Shown: in pieces, positions 1 through 8,411 of the stretch | Layout of the letters: the number at the start of each line of letters is the position of its first letter | How positions within the stretch are numbered: the first letter of the stretch is position 1 | DNA from: JBELHR01 sp049607205 | GTDB lineage: Bacteria > Bacteroidota > Bacteroidia > Flavobacteriales > Flavobacteriaceae | Direction of reading: 5' to 3' | DNA: 29,104 nt | Assembly: GCA_049607205.1 (NCBI GenBank) | Contig: JBMYWH010000028.1 | Coordinates: 1 to 29,104, forward strand | Program-made: the position numbers and the translations under genes | The notes under the pieces: model-generated | What the model was told of the DNA's origin: nothing | The model's database searches: none | The model's input: the letters and a program-made list of their open reading frames with translations, nothing else

Positions 1-566
1 TCCATGTTCAAATGTTGGCTAGTGAAGCGGTTCAAGAACAGCGTATTAAATACCGGTGGGAAGCTATAAGCCAGGAGAATAAGCTGATGAAGGAGTCTAA
101 AATGACAGGTTATTCTTATCAAGCAGAAGTTCTGTCTAATGGAGATACGGTTCGACAGCTATTAGCAAGAAGTAGACATTTACTGTTTAAAAGCCCTTCA
201 AAATGGACGAGTTCCCAATCAGAAAGAGCTGTCCTGTTGTTTGAACGCTATCCAAGGATTTATCAGGCTTATAAACTATCACAATCCTTGCGTGGTGTCT
301 TTAGTTCTTGTACTAATAAAGATACAGCACGACTAGAATTAGCCAGGTGGTATCAGGAGGTTGAAAAGGCTAATTTTGAATCCTTCCACGTGATCTCAAG
401 AACGATTTATCATCATTATGATAAGATATTAAACTACTTCATCAATCGAAGCACCAATGCTTCAGCTGAATCTTTTAATGCAAAGATCAAAGACTTCAGA
501 AGACAGTTTAGAGGAGTAAAAGACATCCCTTTTTTTCTGTACAGACTATCTAAACTATATGCTTAA
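1..566 (+). CDS. ISL3-family (ISAon1-like) transposase, C-terminal part
   Basis: This is the C-terminal part of a DDE transposase. The reading frame is open to the left edge and the first codons read (F)HVQMLASEAVQEQRIKYRW, the 'D-x-FHV...R-x-K-RWEA' region that follows the second catalytic Asp in ISL3-type enzymes. Further on are the NGDT..QLLARSRHLL segment and the terminal NRSTNASAESFNAKIKDFR block, whose Glu is the likely last acidic residue of the catalytic triad. The protein ends in FFLYRLSKLYA, a usual ending for this group. The N-terminal zinc-binding and first catalytic parts lie outside the window, so it is incomplete only because of the window edge. I see no frameshift in the visible part. 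The family call is firm; whether the element is still mobile cannot be judged here. Confidence 0.88.
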   Translation, partial: HVQMLASEAVQEQRIKYRWEAISQENKLMKESKMTGYSYQAEVLSNGDTVRQLLARSRHLLFKSPSKWTSSQSERAVLLFERYPRIYQAYKLSQSLRGVFSSCTNKDTARLELARWYQEVEKANFESFHVISRTIYHHYDKILNYFINRSTNASAESFNAKIKDFRRQFRGVKDIPFFLYRLSKLYA

Positions 567-577
567 AATTAATTCCT

Positions 578-599
578 CCCCAACTTTTGATGTTGATCC
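578..599 (-). repeat. Candidate terminal inverted repeat (IS right end)
   Basis: On the minus strand this stretch starts GGATCAACATCAAAAGTTGG, directly outside the transposase stop and directly at the stop codon of the barrel gene. The matching left repeat is not in the window, so this is a candidate only. Confidence 0.4.
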
Positions 600-1135
600 T
601 ATTTATCTCCGAATTGTATACTAGCACCTATACTAAGCATAGACAGGCTATTACTGGATTCCATACCTAAGGACTCATACTCTAATCGAAGTCCGAAACC
701 ACCTAGGTTTAAACCAGCTCCAAGTCCCCATAAAAAGTTAGTGTTGTTATCTTCCCAACTTACTTCATCTATGCTTTGGTTCGCAAAGAAAGCTCCTGCT
801 TTACCAAACGCAGCAACCGGGCCTATATTAATGGTTCCTCGCAAAGCGATATCTCCACCTTTAGTTTTAACATAATTAGTTGAACTTCCATCTGTATTCT
901 TGAGCTTACCAAGATCTCTATATCCCCCTTCAATTCCCAAGAACTTCATCATTCCAACCCCAGCAAAAACTTTCCATCCAAAAGAATTACCGTCATACTT
1001 AAAGCTTTCACCATTAATATCTCCTAGGTCAGTATTCACAAATGAATTACCGACACTTCCACCTGCATAAAATTGGGCCTTGGATTCTCCTAAAACAAAA
1101 ACTGTCAAAAGAGCAAAAAACATAATTTTCTTCAT
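599..1135 (-). CDS. Outer-membrane beta-barrel protein (OmpA-like 8-strand type)
   Basis: The 178-residue protein begins with a Sec signal peptide (MKKIMFFALLTVFVLGESKA, then QFYAGGSVG). It continues as alternating short beta strands rich in Gly and aromatic residues (for example WKVFAGVGMMKFLGIEGGYR and LGAGLNLGGFGLRLEYESLG), as in small 'outer membrane protein beta-barrel domain' proteins of about 180-220 residues. Its role is unknown; such barrels are structural or adhesive surface proteins in this phylum. It ends SIGASIQFGDK, whereas these barrels usually end on an aromatic residue. The TAG stop sits exactly at the inferred edge of the insertion sequence, so the last residues may have been changed by the insertion. 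Confidence 0.75.
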   Translation of the reverse strand: MKKIMFFALLTVFVLGESKAQFYAGGSVGNSFVNTDLGDINGESFKYDGNSFGWKVFAGVGMMKFLGIEGGYRDLGKLKNTDGSSTNYVKTKGGDIALRGTINIGPVAAFGKAGAFFANQSIDEVSWEDNNTNFLWGLGAGLNLGGFGLRLEYESLGMESSNSLSMLSIGASIQFGDK

Positions 1136-1178
1136 AATAAGTTGATTTTACACCTTTAAGATAGTGAAAATCATCTAC

Positions 1179-1820
1179 TTATCTGAAAATTCGATTCCTA
1201 AATATGTAGAACAAAACAATACTACCTATTAAAACAAAGGAAAGAATAGGTGATTGTACCAAGAGACTCGGCCACAAAACGACGGCCATTAAAAATCCAG
1301 CAAAGGCACCACCTATATGGGCTGAATGTCCAATATTACCGATTTGCTTTTTCATTCCATAGATAGAATAAAGCATGTATCCGATGGCAAAGACATAAGC
1401 TGGCAAAGGGATCGGTATAGGAAATAAGATCAAGCTCATGTCGGGATATACGAGTACTGAAGCATATAATATACCTGATACGGCTCCAGAAGCCCCTACA
1501 GCAGAATAATAGGGCTCTTTTCTGTGAAATAGAAAAGAAAGAATATTACCAGATAGTAGACTCACCACATAAATCAAAATAAACCCTAGAGTTCCGAACG
1601 CAGCCTCAACCACCTCGCCAAAAAGAAATAAAGCATACATATTAAAAAACAAATGCATCCAATCTACATGAAGAAAGGCAGCACTGAACATTCTGTATTT
1701 CTGTCCACTTTGTACTGCTCCTACATTAAATTTATATTTATCAAAAAAAGCTCTATTATTAAACCCTTGTATACTTATCAGCACATTCGCTGCAATAAAG
1801 GTCAAGATCAATACATTCAT
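1179..1820 (-). CDS. Rhomboid family intramembrane serine protease
   Basis: This 213-residue polytopic membrane protein should cleave transmembrane substrates within the bilayer. The family signatures are in order: HVDWMHLFFNMYALFLFGEV (residues 51-70, the conserved His/Asn loop region with Asn60), GASGAVSG (109-116) with nucleophile Ser111, and GHSAHIGGAFAGF (164-176) with His168 as catalytic base. Six hydrophobic segments are visible, matching the minimal rhomboid core with no added domain. It is divergently transcribed from the acyltransferase gene at 1877, with about 56 bp between starts. Substrates cannot be inferred. Confidence 0.92.
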   Translation of the reverse strand: MNVLILTFIAANVLISIQGFNNRAFFDKYKFNVGAVQSGQKYRMFSAAFLHVDWMHLFFNMYALFLFGEVVEAAFGTLGFILIYVVSLLSGNILSFLFHRKEPYYSAVGASGAVSGILYASVLVYPDMSLILFPIPIPLPAYVFAIGYMLYSIYGMKKQIGNIGHSAHIGGAFAGFLMAVVLWPSLLVQSPILSFVLIGSIVLFYIFRNRIFR

Positions 1821-1836
1821 ATTATTATATTTTCTT

Positions 1837-1844
1837 CAAAGATA
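1837..1844 (-). promoter_or_regulatory. Candidate -7 element (TATCTTTG) for the rhomboid gene
   Basis: A minus-strand TATCTTTG matches the Bacteroidota TAnnTTTG element 17 bases upstream of the rhomboid start. The upstream box is weak (TTA rather than TTG at about 20 bases). A weaker GATATTTG faces the other way at 1855-1862 in front of the acyltransferase, so the two promoters would interleave. Confidence 0.4.
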
Positions 1845-1876
1845 AAATTATTGCGATATTTGTATAAAGTTTGACT

Positions 1877-2761
1877 ATGCAATTAATCATCTACCTTGTA
1901 ACTTATCCATTTTTCATGGTGGTATCCTTACTTCCTTTTAAAGTAATGTACCTCCTATCAGATTTATTCTACCTGATCTTATACTATCTAATTGGATATA
2001 GAAAAAAAGTAGTACAAAAGAACTTAAAACTAGCATATCCGGATAAAACAGAAAAAGAACGATTAGATCTGGAAAAAAAATCTTATCGCCATTTTGTAGA
2101 CATATTCTTTGAAATGGCAAAAACCTTCACTGTATCAAAAAAAGAACTCCTAAAGCGCTATAAGTTCAGCAATACAGAACTCATTGATCGTCTACATAAC
2201 GAAGGTCGTTCAGTAATCATGATGAGCTCACATTACGGAAATTGGGAATGGTCTATCTTAGTCCCAGTGGTAACAAATTACACCTCTTATGCCACTTATA
2301 CGGAAATTAGCAATCCTTATTTCAACAAAGCTGTTATTCAGTCACGTGGTAAATTTGGAGCAATTCCAATAGAAGCAAAAAAAACAGTACCAGCCATCAT
2401 CAAAAATTCAGCACGCAAAAAGCAAGCTCTTTACGGCCTTATCTCTGACCAGAGTCCATCCTATAAAAACCTAAATTATTTCACAGAGTTTTTTGGAGTA
2501 AAAGTTCCGGTACATATTGGAGCAGAAACTTTAGCTAAGAAATATGATATTGCTGTGGTAATGCTTGATACTCAACAAACAAAAAGAGGTTATTATCAAT
2601 CTGAATTCAAAATGATTAGTGAATTCCCTAAACAGACTGAATCTAGGGAAATTACTCAGAAATATTTAAGAGAAACAGAACATCAAATAAATAGAAACCC
2701 TAGTCTTTATTTCTGGACTCACAACAGATTCAAGCATTCCAATAAAGCTCCTAAAGACTAA
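1877..2761 (+). CDS. Lysophospholipid/lipid A acyltransferase family protein (LpxL/HtrB-like)
   Basis: This 294-residue inner-membrane acyltransferase has an N-terminal hydrophobic anchor (LIIYLVTYPFFMVVSLLPF). The HxxxxD/E catalytic motif of the LpxL/HtrB family appears as SSHYGNWEW, with His119 and Glu124. A downstream LISDQSPS...FFGVKVPV segment matches the second conserved block (DQ...F.G). In lipid A synthesis these enzymes add secondary acyl chains to the Kdo-lipid A precursor on the cytoplasmic face. The open frame reaches back to a TTG at 1871, but ATG 1877 gives a normal start and is preferred. It converges on the PLP-enzyme gene with an 11-bp overlap of coding ends. The exact acyl substrate is not decidable from the sequence. 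Confidence 0.85.
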   Translation: MQLIIYLVTYPFFMVVSLLPFKVMYLLSDLFYLILYYLIGYRKKVVQKNLKLAYPDKTEKERLDLEKKSYRHFVDIFFEMAKTFTVSKKELLKRYKFSNTELIDRLHNEGRSVIMMSSHYGNWEWSILVPVVTNYTSYATYTEISNPYFNKAVIQSRGKFGAIPIEAKKTVPAIIKNSARKKQALYGLISDQSPSYKNLNYFTEFFGVKVPVHIGAETLAKKYDIAVVMLDTQQTKRGYYQSEFKMISEFPKQTESREITQKYLRETEHQINRNPSLYFWTHNRFKHSNKAPKD

Positions 2762-4229
2762 ACCAATCTTCAACAAATTCGTTCAAGTCTAGTTTGTCAT
2801 TACGGTGTCTATATTCATTTGTCTTATCGTTGTATATATAGTCCTTTTTCCACTGATTAATATTCAAGGCAGTTTCTTCTATGGAATCACAGATAAATTT
2901 AATCTCCTCATTAGTAGTAGTAGGATGTATACTCATTCTAATCCAACCCGGCTTATCAAGTAAACAGCCCTGGGAAATTAAATCTACAATTTCTCCAGAT
3001 TTGATTTGATCAACATGCAATAAATAATGTCCATAAGTACCTGCACAAGAACATCCCCCTCTAGTTTGAATACCAAAACGATCATTCAGTACTTTAACAA
3101 CTAAATTAAAATGAGCTTCTTCTATATAGAAAGAAAAAATCCCTAAACGATCTTCATGCTCACCTGCCAGAATTTCTAGACCAGGAATTTTCTTAAGACG
3201 TTTCATGATATAAGAAACCTGTTCATGTTCACGATCTAAGATGTCCTGAACTCCCATTTTTTCCTTCAATTGAATAGCCAAAGCAACGCGAATAGTCTGC
3301 ATAAAGGCAGGAGTTCCTCCATCTTCTCTTGTTTCGATATCATCGAAATAACCATGCCCTCCCCAAGGATTCGTAAATGTTACCGTACCTCCTCCTGGGT
3401 TGTCAGGGACCTCATTATCATACAATGCTTTATTAAATACCAACACGCCTGAACTCGCTGGCCCTCCAAGAAACTTATGAGGAGAAAAGAACACAGCATC
3501 CAAGTAGGCATCTTTATCTTCAGGATGCATATCAATCTCCACATAAGGAGCAGAACATGCAAAATCAACGAAACAAAGACCTTTAAAACTATGCATGATT
3601 CGAGCAACTTCATGAAAAGGAGTACGTATTCCAGTTACATTTGAAGCTGCCGTTATAGAGGCTATCTTTAAAGTCCTATGCGCATATTGTGCCACTGTGT
3701 TTTCAAAATTCTCTAAACAAAACAATCCGTGTTCATTAGGCGGAACGACCACCACTTCGGCGATAGTTTCATGCCAAGAAGTTTGATTAGAGTGATGCTC
3801 CATATGAGAGACAAAAACCACTGGTTTATTAACTTTATCAAAAGCTATATTGTCTTTATACTTATCAGATATTCTAAGTCCTAAAATCCTTTGAAACTTG
3901 GAAATCACTCCAGTCATTCCAGAACCTTCGGTAATCAACACATCATCTTGTCCAGCATTCACATGTTTCTTTATAATTTCTCTAGCTTGATGATAAGCAT
4001 GAGTCATAGCGGAACCTGTAAGTGTTGTTTCCGTATGCGTATTCGCTACATAGGGACCAATAATTTGGCTTAACTTTTCTTCAATACCACGATAGAGTCT
4101 ACCAGAAGCTGTCCAATCCGCATAGATAATTTTTTTCTCTCCATATGGACCTACAAAAGACAGATCATCTCCAATGATTTCCTTTTTATATTTTGAAAAA
4201 TATGTTTCTAAAGTTTGTTCAACTATCAT
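2751..4229 (-). CDS. Aminotransferase class V-fold PLP enzyme (cysteine desulfurase-like)
   Basis: The 492-residue protein has the fold-type I features of class V aminotransferases. SHMEHHSN (141-148) is the cofactor-ring region, VDFACSAPY (221-229) contains the pyridine-N-binding Asp222, and FFSPHKFLGGP (247-257) carries the Schiff-base lysine Lys252. A GGCSCAGTYG loop (391-400) with Cys393 and Cys395 occupies the region where cysteine desulfurases carry their catalytic cysteine. The protein is about 90 residues longer than IscS/SufS and has no visible Fe-S partner gene nearby, so sulfur transfer is possible but unproven. It lies 19 bp downstream of glmM on the same strand and is probably cotranscribed. 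An alternative is an isopenicillin-N-epimerase-like or related class V activity. Confidence 0.8.
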   Translation of the reverse strand: MIVEQTLETYFSKYKKEIIGDDLSFVGPYGEKKIIYADWTASGRLYRGIEEKLSQIIGPYVANTHTETTLTGSAMTHAYHQAREIIKKHVNAGQDDVLITEGSGMTGVISKFQRILGLRISDKYKDNIAFDKVNKPVVFVSHMEHHSNQTSWHETIAEVVVVPPNEHGLFCLENFENTVAQYAHRTLKIASITAASNVTGIRTPFHEVARIMHSFKGLCFVDFACSAPYVEIDMHPEDKDAYLDAVFFSPHKFLGGPASSGVLVFNKALYDNEVPDNPGGGTVTFTNPWGGHGYFDDIETREDGGTPAFMQTIRVALAIQLKEKMGVQDILDREHEQVSYIMKRLKKIPGLEILAGEHEDRLGIFSFYIEEAHFNLVVKVLNDRFGIQTRGGCSCAGTYGHYLLHVDQIKSGEIVDLISQGCLLDKPGWIRMSIHPTTTNEEIKFICDSIEETALNINQWKKDYIYNDKTNEYRHRNDKLDLNEFVEDWFSL

Positions 4230-4248
4230 GTTTAAGAATTTAAGTCAA

Positions 4249-5640
4249 TTAAATACCCGCAATAACTTTTATTGTATCAATCATTGTTTGAGCCAACTGA
4301 TCTGCCGACTCTTGTGAAGGCGCTTCAGTATAGATTCTAATGATTGGTTCTGTATTTGATTTTCGAAGGTGTACCCATTGATCTGTGAAATCTACCTTCA
4401 CTCCATCAATAGTATTCACCTGCTCGTTTTTATACTTTTCCGCTACTTTTTCTAAAATTAAATCTACATCTAATTCCGGAGTAAGCTGTATTTTATTTTT
4501 ACTCATGAAATAAGAAGGATAAGTAGCTCTTAAAGCCTTAACTCCTATTTCTCTCTTGGCTAATAAAGATAAGAACAGAGCAACACCAACGATTGAATCA
4601 CGTCCATAATGAGAATCCGGGTAGATGATTCCACCATTCCCTTCACCTCCGATAACCGTATTAGTATCTTTCATTGTTTTAACCACATTTACTTCCCCAA
4701 CAGCCGAAGCGGTATAGCTACCACCATGTTTCTCTGTAACGTCTCTCAAGGCCCTAGATGAAGATAAATTCGAAGTTGTATTTCCTCCTCCTAACTCACC
4801 TAAAACATAGTCCGCACAAGCAACCAGAGTATACTCCTCTCCAAACATTTCTCCGTCTTCAGATATAATTGCTAATCGATCTACATCAGGATCCACAGTT
4901 AAACCAAAATCAGCATTTTGATCAACAACCATTTTAGACAAATCTCCTAAATGCTCTTTTAATGGTTCCGGGTTATGAGGGAATTCTCCATTAGGTTCAC
5001 AATACAATTCTATGCATTCTACATTTAAACGCTCTAAGAGCTTAGGCAAAATAATTCCACCTGTTGAATTAACAGCATCTACTACCACTTTGAAACCTGC
5101 CTTTTTAATAGCAGCTACATCTACTAAATCTAAAGCCAAAACCTCTTCAATATGTTTATCCATATAAGTATTGTCTTTAATATAAACACCCAAATCATCT
5201 ACTTGGGCGAAGTCAAATGCATCTTCTTCCGCAATTTTCAGAATTTCAGCTCCATCTGCACCACTTACAAACTCTCCTTTTTCATTAAGTAGCTTTAAAG
5301 CATTCCATTGTTTTGGATTATGAGAAGCAGTAAGAATAATACCACCTTGAGCCTCTTCTAAAGGCACGGCGATTTCCACAGTTGGTGTAGTAGACAAACC
5401 TAAATCAAAAACATCAATCCCTAAACCGACTAAAGTATTCGCTACAAGAGAAGAAATCATTTTACCAGAAATTCTTGCATCTCTACCAATTACAACCTTT
5501 ACAGGTTTATCATGATGTTGTCCCTTAAGCCATGTTCCATAGGCTGCCGCGAATTTTACAGCATCTACTGGCGTTAAGTTATCATTTATCTTTCCTCCTA
5601 TAGTTCCTCTGATTCCAGAGATCGATTTAATCAATGTCAT
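4249..5640 (-). CDS. glmM: Phosphoglucosamine mutase
   Basis: This is an alpha-D-phosphohexomutase of 463 residues, the usual size. TASHNP (104-109) contains the phosphorylated Ser106, and DPDVDRLAI (249-257) is the Mg-binding loop with Asp249, Asp251 and Asp253. GGEGNGG is the sugar-binding loop, and RKSNTEPIIRIYTEA near the C terminus is the phosphate-binding loop. The enzyme converts glucosamine-6-phosphate to glucosamine-1-phosphate for UDP-GlcNAc, peptidoglycan and lipopolysaccharide. Phosphomannomutase or phosphoglucomutase activity cannot be excluded, because Bacteroidota members of this group diverge from proteobacterial GlmM. A consensus -7 element lies 19 bases upstream, and the PLP-enzyme gene follows in the same direction. 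Confidence 0.85.
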   Translation of the reverse strand: MTLIKSISGIRGTIGGKINDNLTPVDAVKFAAAYGTWLKGQHHDKPVKVVIGRDARISGKMISSLVANTLVGLGIDVFDLGLSTTPTVEIAVPLEEAQGGIILTASHNPKQWNALKLLNEKGEFVSGADGAEILKIAEEDAFDFAQVDDLGVYIKDNTYMDKHIEEVLALDLVDVAAIKKAGFKVVVDAVNSTGGIILPKLLERLNVECIELYCEPNGEFPHNPEPLKEHLGDLSKMVVDQNADFGLTVDPDVDRLAIISEDGEMFGEEYTLVACADYVLGELGGGNTTSNLSSSRALRDVTEKHGGSYTASAVGEVNVVKTMKDTNTVIGGEGNGGIIYPDSHYGRDSIVGVALFLSLLAKREIGVKALRATYPSYFMSKNKIQLTPELDVDLILEKVAEKYKNEQVNTIDGVKVDFTDQWVHLRKSNTEPIIRIYTEAPSQESADQLAQTMIDTIKVIAGI

Positions 5641-5658
5641 AATTCAAATTTTGGTTTC

Positions 5659-5666
5659 CAAATATA
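5659..5666 (-). promoter_or_regulatory. Candidate -7 element (TATATTTG) for glmM
   Basis: Minus-strand TATATTTG fits TAnnTTTG and lies just upstream of the glmM start. No clear TTG box is seen 17-23 bases further up, so this is a partial match. It would drive glmM and the downstream PLP enzyme. Confidence 0.4.
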
Positions 5667-5698
5667 ATCTTTTTCATCGCATTTAAACTTTTAAGACA

Positions 5699-5728
5699 TA
5701 AAAAAAGCGACCTCAAATGAGGTCGCTT
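5699..5728 (-). terminator. Rho-independent terminator of rpsA
   Basis: On the minus strand AGCGACCTCA and TGAGGTCGCT form a perfect stem with a very short loop, followed by a run of seven T. It lies 22 bases beyond the rpsA stop and separates rpsA from glmM. Confidence 0.85.
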
Positions 5729-5749
5729 CTATGGTTGTTTAGTCTAAGA

Positions 5750-7543
5750 CTATTTTCCTTCCATTTTCTTCTTTAAGTCTGCAAGACCAGCGATATCTCC
5801 AAGAGTTGTTTTCTCAGAAGACTCAGCTTTTTTAGCTGCTGCCTTGATATTCTTTTGTTCTTCAGCTTTAAAGATTGCTGTATGAGAAGCAACGATTCTA
5901 CGGTATTCTTTAGAGAACTCAATTACTTTGAACTCTGCAGTATCACCTTTTTCAATTTTAGAACCATCTTCTTTCTCTAAGTGACGGTTAGGAACAAATG
6001 CTTCAATTCCATCTTCGAAAGTCACAACAGCTCCTTTATCGTTACGATCTTTTACAGTACCTGTATGAGTCGACCCGATAGCGTAAGTAGCTTCATGTGC
6101 ATCCCAAGGATTATCTTGAGTTTGTTTGTGTCCTAAGTTTAATTTACGTCCTTCAACATCTAATTCTAATACTTGAACCTCTAGTTTATCACCAACATTA
6201 ACAAAGTCAGATGGGTGCTTAACCTTCTTAGTCCAAGAAAGATCAGAAATGTATACAAGTCCGTCAATTCCTTCTTCTAACTCAACGAATACACCAAAGT
6301 TAGTGTAGTTTCTTACTGTTCCTGTGTGAACTGAACCTACTGGGTATTTAGTTGTGATGTCTGTCCATGGATCTGGGTGTAATTGCTTCATACCTAATGA
6401 CATCTTACGATCTTCACGATCTAATGTTAAGATAACAGCTTCTACCTCATCTCCAACTTTTACGAAATCTTGTGCAGATCTCAAGTGTGTAGACCAAGAC
6501 ATTTCAGATACGTGAATCAATCCTTCAACTCCTTGAGCTACTTCAATAAACGCACCGTAATCAGCAAGTACTACTACTTTACCAGTTACTTTATCTCCAA
6601 CTTTTAAGTTAGAATCTAAAGCTTCCCATGGGTGAGCGCTTAATTGTTTCAATCCTAATTGAATTCTTGTTTTCTCATCATCAAAGTCTAAGATTACAAC
6701 GTTCAATTTCTGATCTAATTCAACAACCTCAGATGGGTGGTTGATACGAGACCATGATAAGTCAGTAATGTGAACTAATCCATCAACACCTCCTAAATCA
6801 ACGAATACACCGTAAGAAGTAATGTTTTTAACAATACCTTCTAATACTTGACCTTTTTCAAGTTTTCCGATGATTTCTTTCTTTTGAACTTCGATATCAG
6901 CCTCAATAAGAGCTTTGTGAGATACTACTACATTCTTAAATTCGTGGTTGATCTTAACAACTTTGAATTCCATAGTTTTCTCTACGTACTGATCGTAATC
7001 TCTAATTGGTTTAACGTCAATTTGAGAACCTGGTAAGAATGCTTCGATTCCGAATACGTCAACGATCATACCACCACGAGTTCTACACTTAACAAATCCA
7101 TTAACAACTTCTCCAGTTTCGAAGGCATTGTTAACACGATCCCAAGCTTTGATTACACGAGCTTTTTTGTGAGATAATACTAATTGTCCAGAAACGTCTT
7201 CACGTTTGTCAACTAATACCTCTACTGTGTCCCCAACAGCTAAGTTAGGATTGTAACGGAATTCATTCAATGAAATAACTCCTTCTGATTTAGAGTTAAT
7301 ATCAATGATTACGTCACGGTCTGTTTTTCTGATTACAGTCCCTTCGATAACATCACGCTCGTTAACGAAACCTACAGTTCCATCTAAAGCTTTGTCGAAT
7401 GCCTCCAATTTAGATTCATCAACAGCATCAATACCTTCTTCGTATTTGTGCCAGTTAAAGTTATCTAAAAATTCTTGAGTGTTTTGAGCTGTTGCAGCTG
7501 GTGCTACTTGCTCTTCTGTTTTGTTTGTAGTTTCTTCAGCCAT
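5750..7543 (-). CDS. rpsA: 30S ribosomal protein S1
   Basis: This 597-residue protein contains six S1/OB RNA-binding repeats, at about residues 65-127, 144-210, 232-299, 317-386, 404-473 and 491-554. Repeats 3-5 show the strongest signatures (GIVKNITSYGVFVDLGGVDG, GLIHVSEMSW, GVFVELEEGIDGLVYISDLS), each ending in a LGLKQL or LGHKQ-type strand. S1 brings mRNA to the 30S subunit, which matters in Bacteroidota where Shine-Dalgarno sequences are weak. The frame also offers an ATG ten codons earlier (7573). ATG 7543 is chosen because MAEET is a typical S1 start, and the extra residues (MQRYKNHFYS) look like translated leader. The C terminus is Lys/Ala-rich. The gene has its own promoter and terminator. 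Confidence 0.93.
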   Translation of the reverse strand: MAEETTNKTEEQVAPAATAQNTQEFLDNFNWHKYEEGIDAVDESKLEAFDKALDGTVGFVNERDVIEGTVIRKTDRDVIIDINSKSEGVISLNEFRYNPNLAVGDTVEVLVDKREDVSGQLVLSHKKARVIKAWDRVNNAFETGEVVNGFVKCRTRGGMIVDVFGIEAFLPGSQIDVKPIRDYDQYVEKTMEFKVVKINHEFKNVVVSHKALIEADIEVQKKEIIGKLEKGQVLEGIVKNITSYGVFVDLGGVDGLVHITDLSWSRINHPSEVVELDQKLNVVILDFDDEKTRIQLGLKQLSAHPWEALDSNLKVGDKVTGKVVVLADYGAFIEVAQGVEGLIHVSEMSWSTHLRSAQDFVKVGDEVEAVILTLDREDRKMSLGMKQLHPDPWTDITTKYPVGSVHTGTVRNYTNFGVFVELEEGIDGLVYISDLSWTKKVKHPSDFVNVGDKLEVQVLELDVEGRKLNLGHKQTQDNPWDAHEATYAIGSTHTGTVKDRNDKGAVVTFEDGIEAFVPNRHLEKEDGSKIEKGDTAEFKVIEFSKEYRRIVASHTAIFKAEEQKNIKAAAKKAESSEKTTLGDIAGLADLKKKMEGK

Positions 7544-7580
7544 GCTGTAGAAATGGTTTTTGTATCTTTGCATCCTTAGA

Positions 7581-7654
7581 TTTTTTAAACGGCGAATTAC
7601 AAAGAGTGTTATAAATAGTTAAAATGTTCCTTTTCAAATCTATAGCCGTAAAAA
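7581..7654 (-). promoter_or_regulatory. Possible structured 5' leader of rpsA
   Basis: On the minus strand, TTTTTACGGC (7654-7645) is complementary to GCCGTTTAAAAA (7593-7582) apart from a two-base bulge. The pairing would close a loop of about 50 bases. The upstream arm begins where transcription from the consensus promoter should start, and the downstream arm ends some 40 bases before the start codon. S1 is autoregulated through its leader in Escherichia coli. A comparable role here is inference. Confidence 0.35.
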
Positions 7655-7660
7655 GGAGTG

Positions 7661-7691
7661 CAAATGTACAAAATATTCTTGTATATAACAA
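7661..7691 (-). promoter_or_regulatory. Consensus Bacteroidota promoter of rpsA
   Basis: On the minus strand TTG (7691-7689), a 20-base spacer and TACATTTG (7668-7661) match the TTG-N19-21-TAnnTTTG promoter of this phylum exactly. The predicted start near 7654 gives a leader of about 110 bases. Confidence 0.8.
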
Positions 7692-7712
7692 CATCAAAAT
7701 GAAGTAATTAAA

Positions 7713-8411
7713 ATGGATATCTACGGAAAAGCCTTATTAGACTACCAAAACAATAATTACACCGAGGACTTAGAGTCCGAAACCAGCATCTCTACTTGGG
7801 ATGTTTTCCCACTTCCCTACCTTTTTAGAAGCATTGATGAAATGCCCGAGATGGAGACTAAAGCTCTTGAACTGGCAAAAGGAAAAGTTTTGGATATAGG
7901 GTCCGGTGCAGGTTCGCACTCACTTTACTTGCAAAACAAAGGAATTGATGTAACTGCCATAGACACCTCGGTCGGCGCCATAGAAGTTTGTCAGGCAAGA
8001 GGCATAAAAAAAACTCTAAATCAAGATGTCACTACCTTATCATCAGAAAATAAGTATGACACCCTTTTACTTCTTATGAATGGAGCCGGTATGGCTGGAA
8101 ATCTCAAAAATACCTTAGGCTTTTTATTAAAATTAAAGGAACTGCTAAGTCCTGGAGGACAAATCCTCTTAGACTCATCCGACATCATCTATATGTTTGA
8201 AGACGAAGATGGAGGGACTTGGATGGATATGAATAAAGATTACTATGGAGAAGTAATCTTTAAGATGCGATATAAAGGACAAGAAAGTGAACCCTTTGAC
8301 TGGGTTTATTTGGATTTTGACACCTTAAAAACAATTGCGGAGCAAGCTGGATTTACATGTGAGAAACTTCTGGAAGGATCACATTACGATTATTTGGCTC
8401 GCTTAAGTTAA
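7713..8411 (+). CDS. Class I SAM-dependent methyltransferase
   Basis: The 232-residue protein has motif I of Rossmann-fold methyltransferases, VLDIGSGAGSHSLYL (59-73), followed by the acidic end of the second strand in VTAIDTS. A motif-IV-like segment (KYDTLLLLMNGAGM) and a post-I helix pattern LKELLSPGGQILLDSS complete the fold. The substrate is unknown; the plain Methyltransf_11/25-type core carries no diagnostic extra domain. It is divergent from rpsA. Its last codons overlap the end of the converging response-regulator gene by 4 bp, inside a hairpin. Confidence 0.82.
   Translation: MDIYGKALLDYQNNNYTEDLESETSISTWDVFPLPYLFRSIDEMPEMETKALELAKGKVLDIGSGAGSHSLYLQNKGIDVTAIDTSVGAIEVCQARGIKKTLNQDVTTLSSENKYDTLLLLMNGAGMAGNLKNTLGFLLKLKELLSPGGQILLDSSDIIYMFEDEDGGTWMDMNKDYYGEVIFKMRYKGQESEPFDWVYLDFDTLKTIAEQAGFTCEKLLEGSHYDYLARLS

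Larger units (their letters stand above)
1..599 (+). mobile_element. Right end of an ISL3/ISAon1-type insertion sequence (left part outside window)
   Basis: The element is recognised from its transposase, which enters the window already in frame and ends at 566. The non-coding tail runs to about 599. Read on the minus strand, bases 578-599 begin GGATCAACATCAAAAGTTGG, starting with GG as terminal repeats of ISL3-type elements tend to. The left end and any target duplication are outside the window, so the exact boundary is inferred. The element stops at or within the stop codon of the neighbouring barrel gene. Confidence 0.65.

Noticed and set aside
1653..1874. Plus-strand open frame of 73 codons over the start of the rhomboid gene
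   Set aside because: It is antisense to the rhomboid N terminus, runs into the acyltransferase promoter region and shows no protein-like features.
7544..7573. Ten-codon N-terminal extension of ribosomal protein S1
   Set aside because: MQRYKNHFYS does not resemble S1 N termini and ATG 7543 gives the usual MAEE start. The earlier ATG remains possible but less likely.
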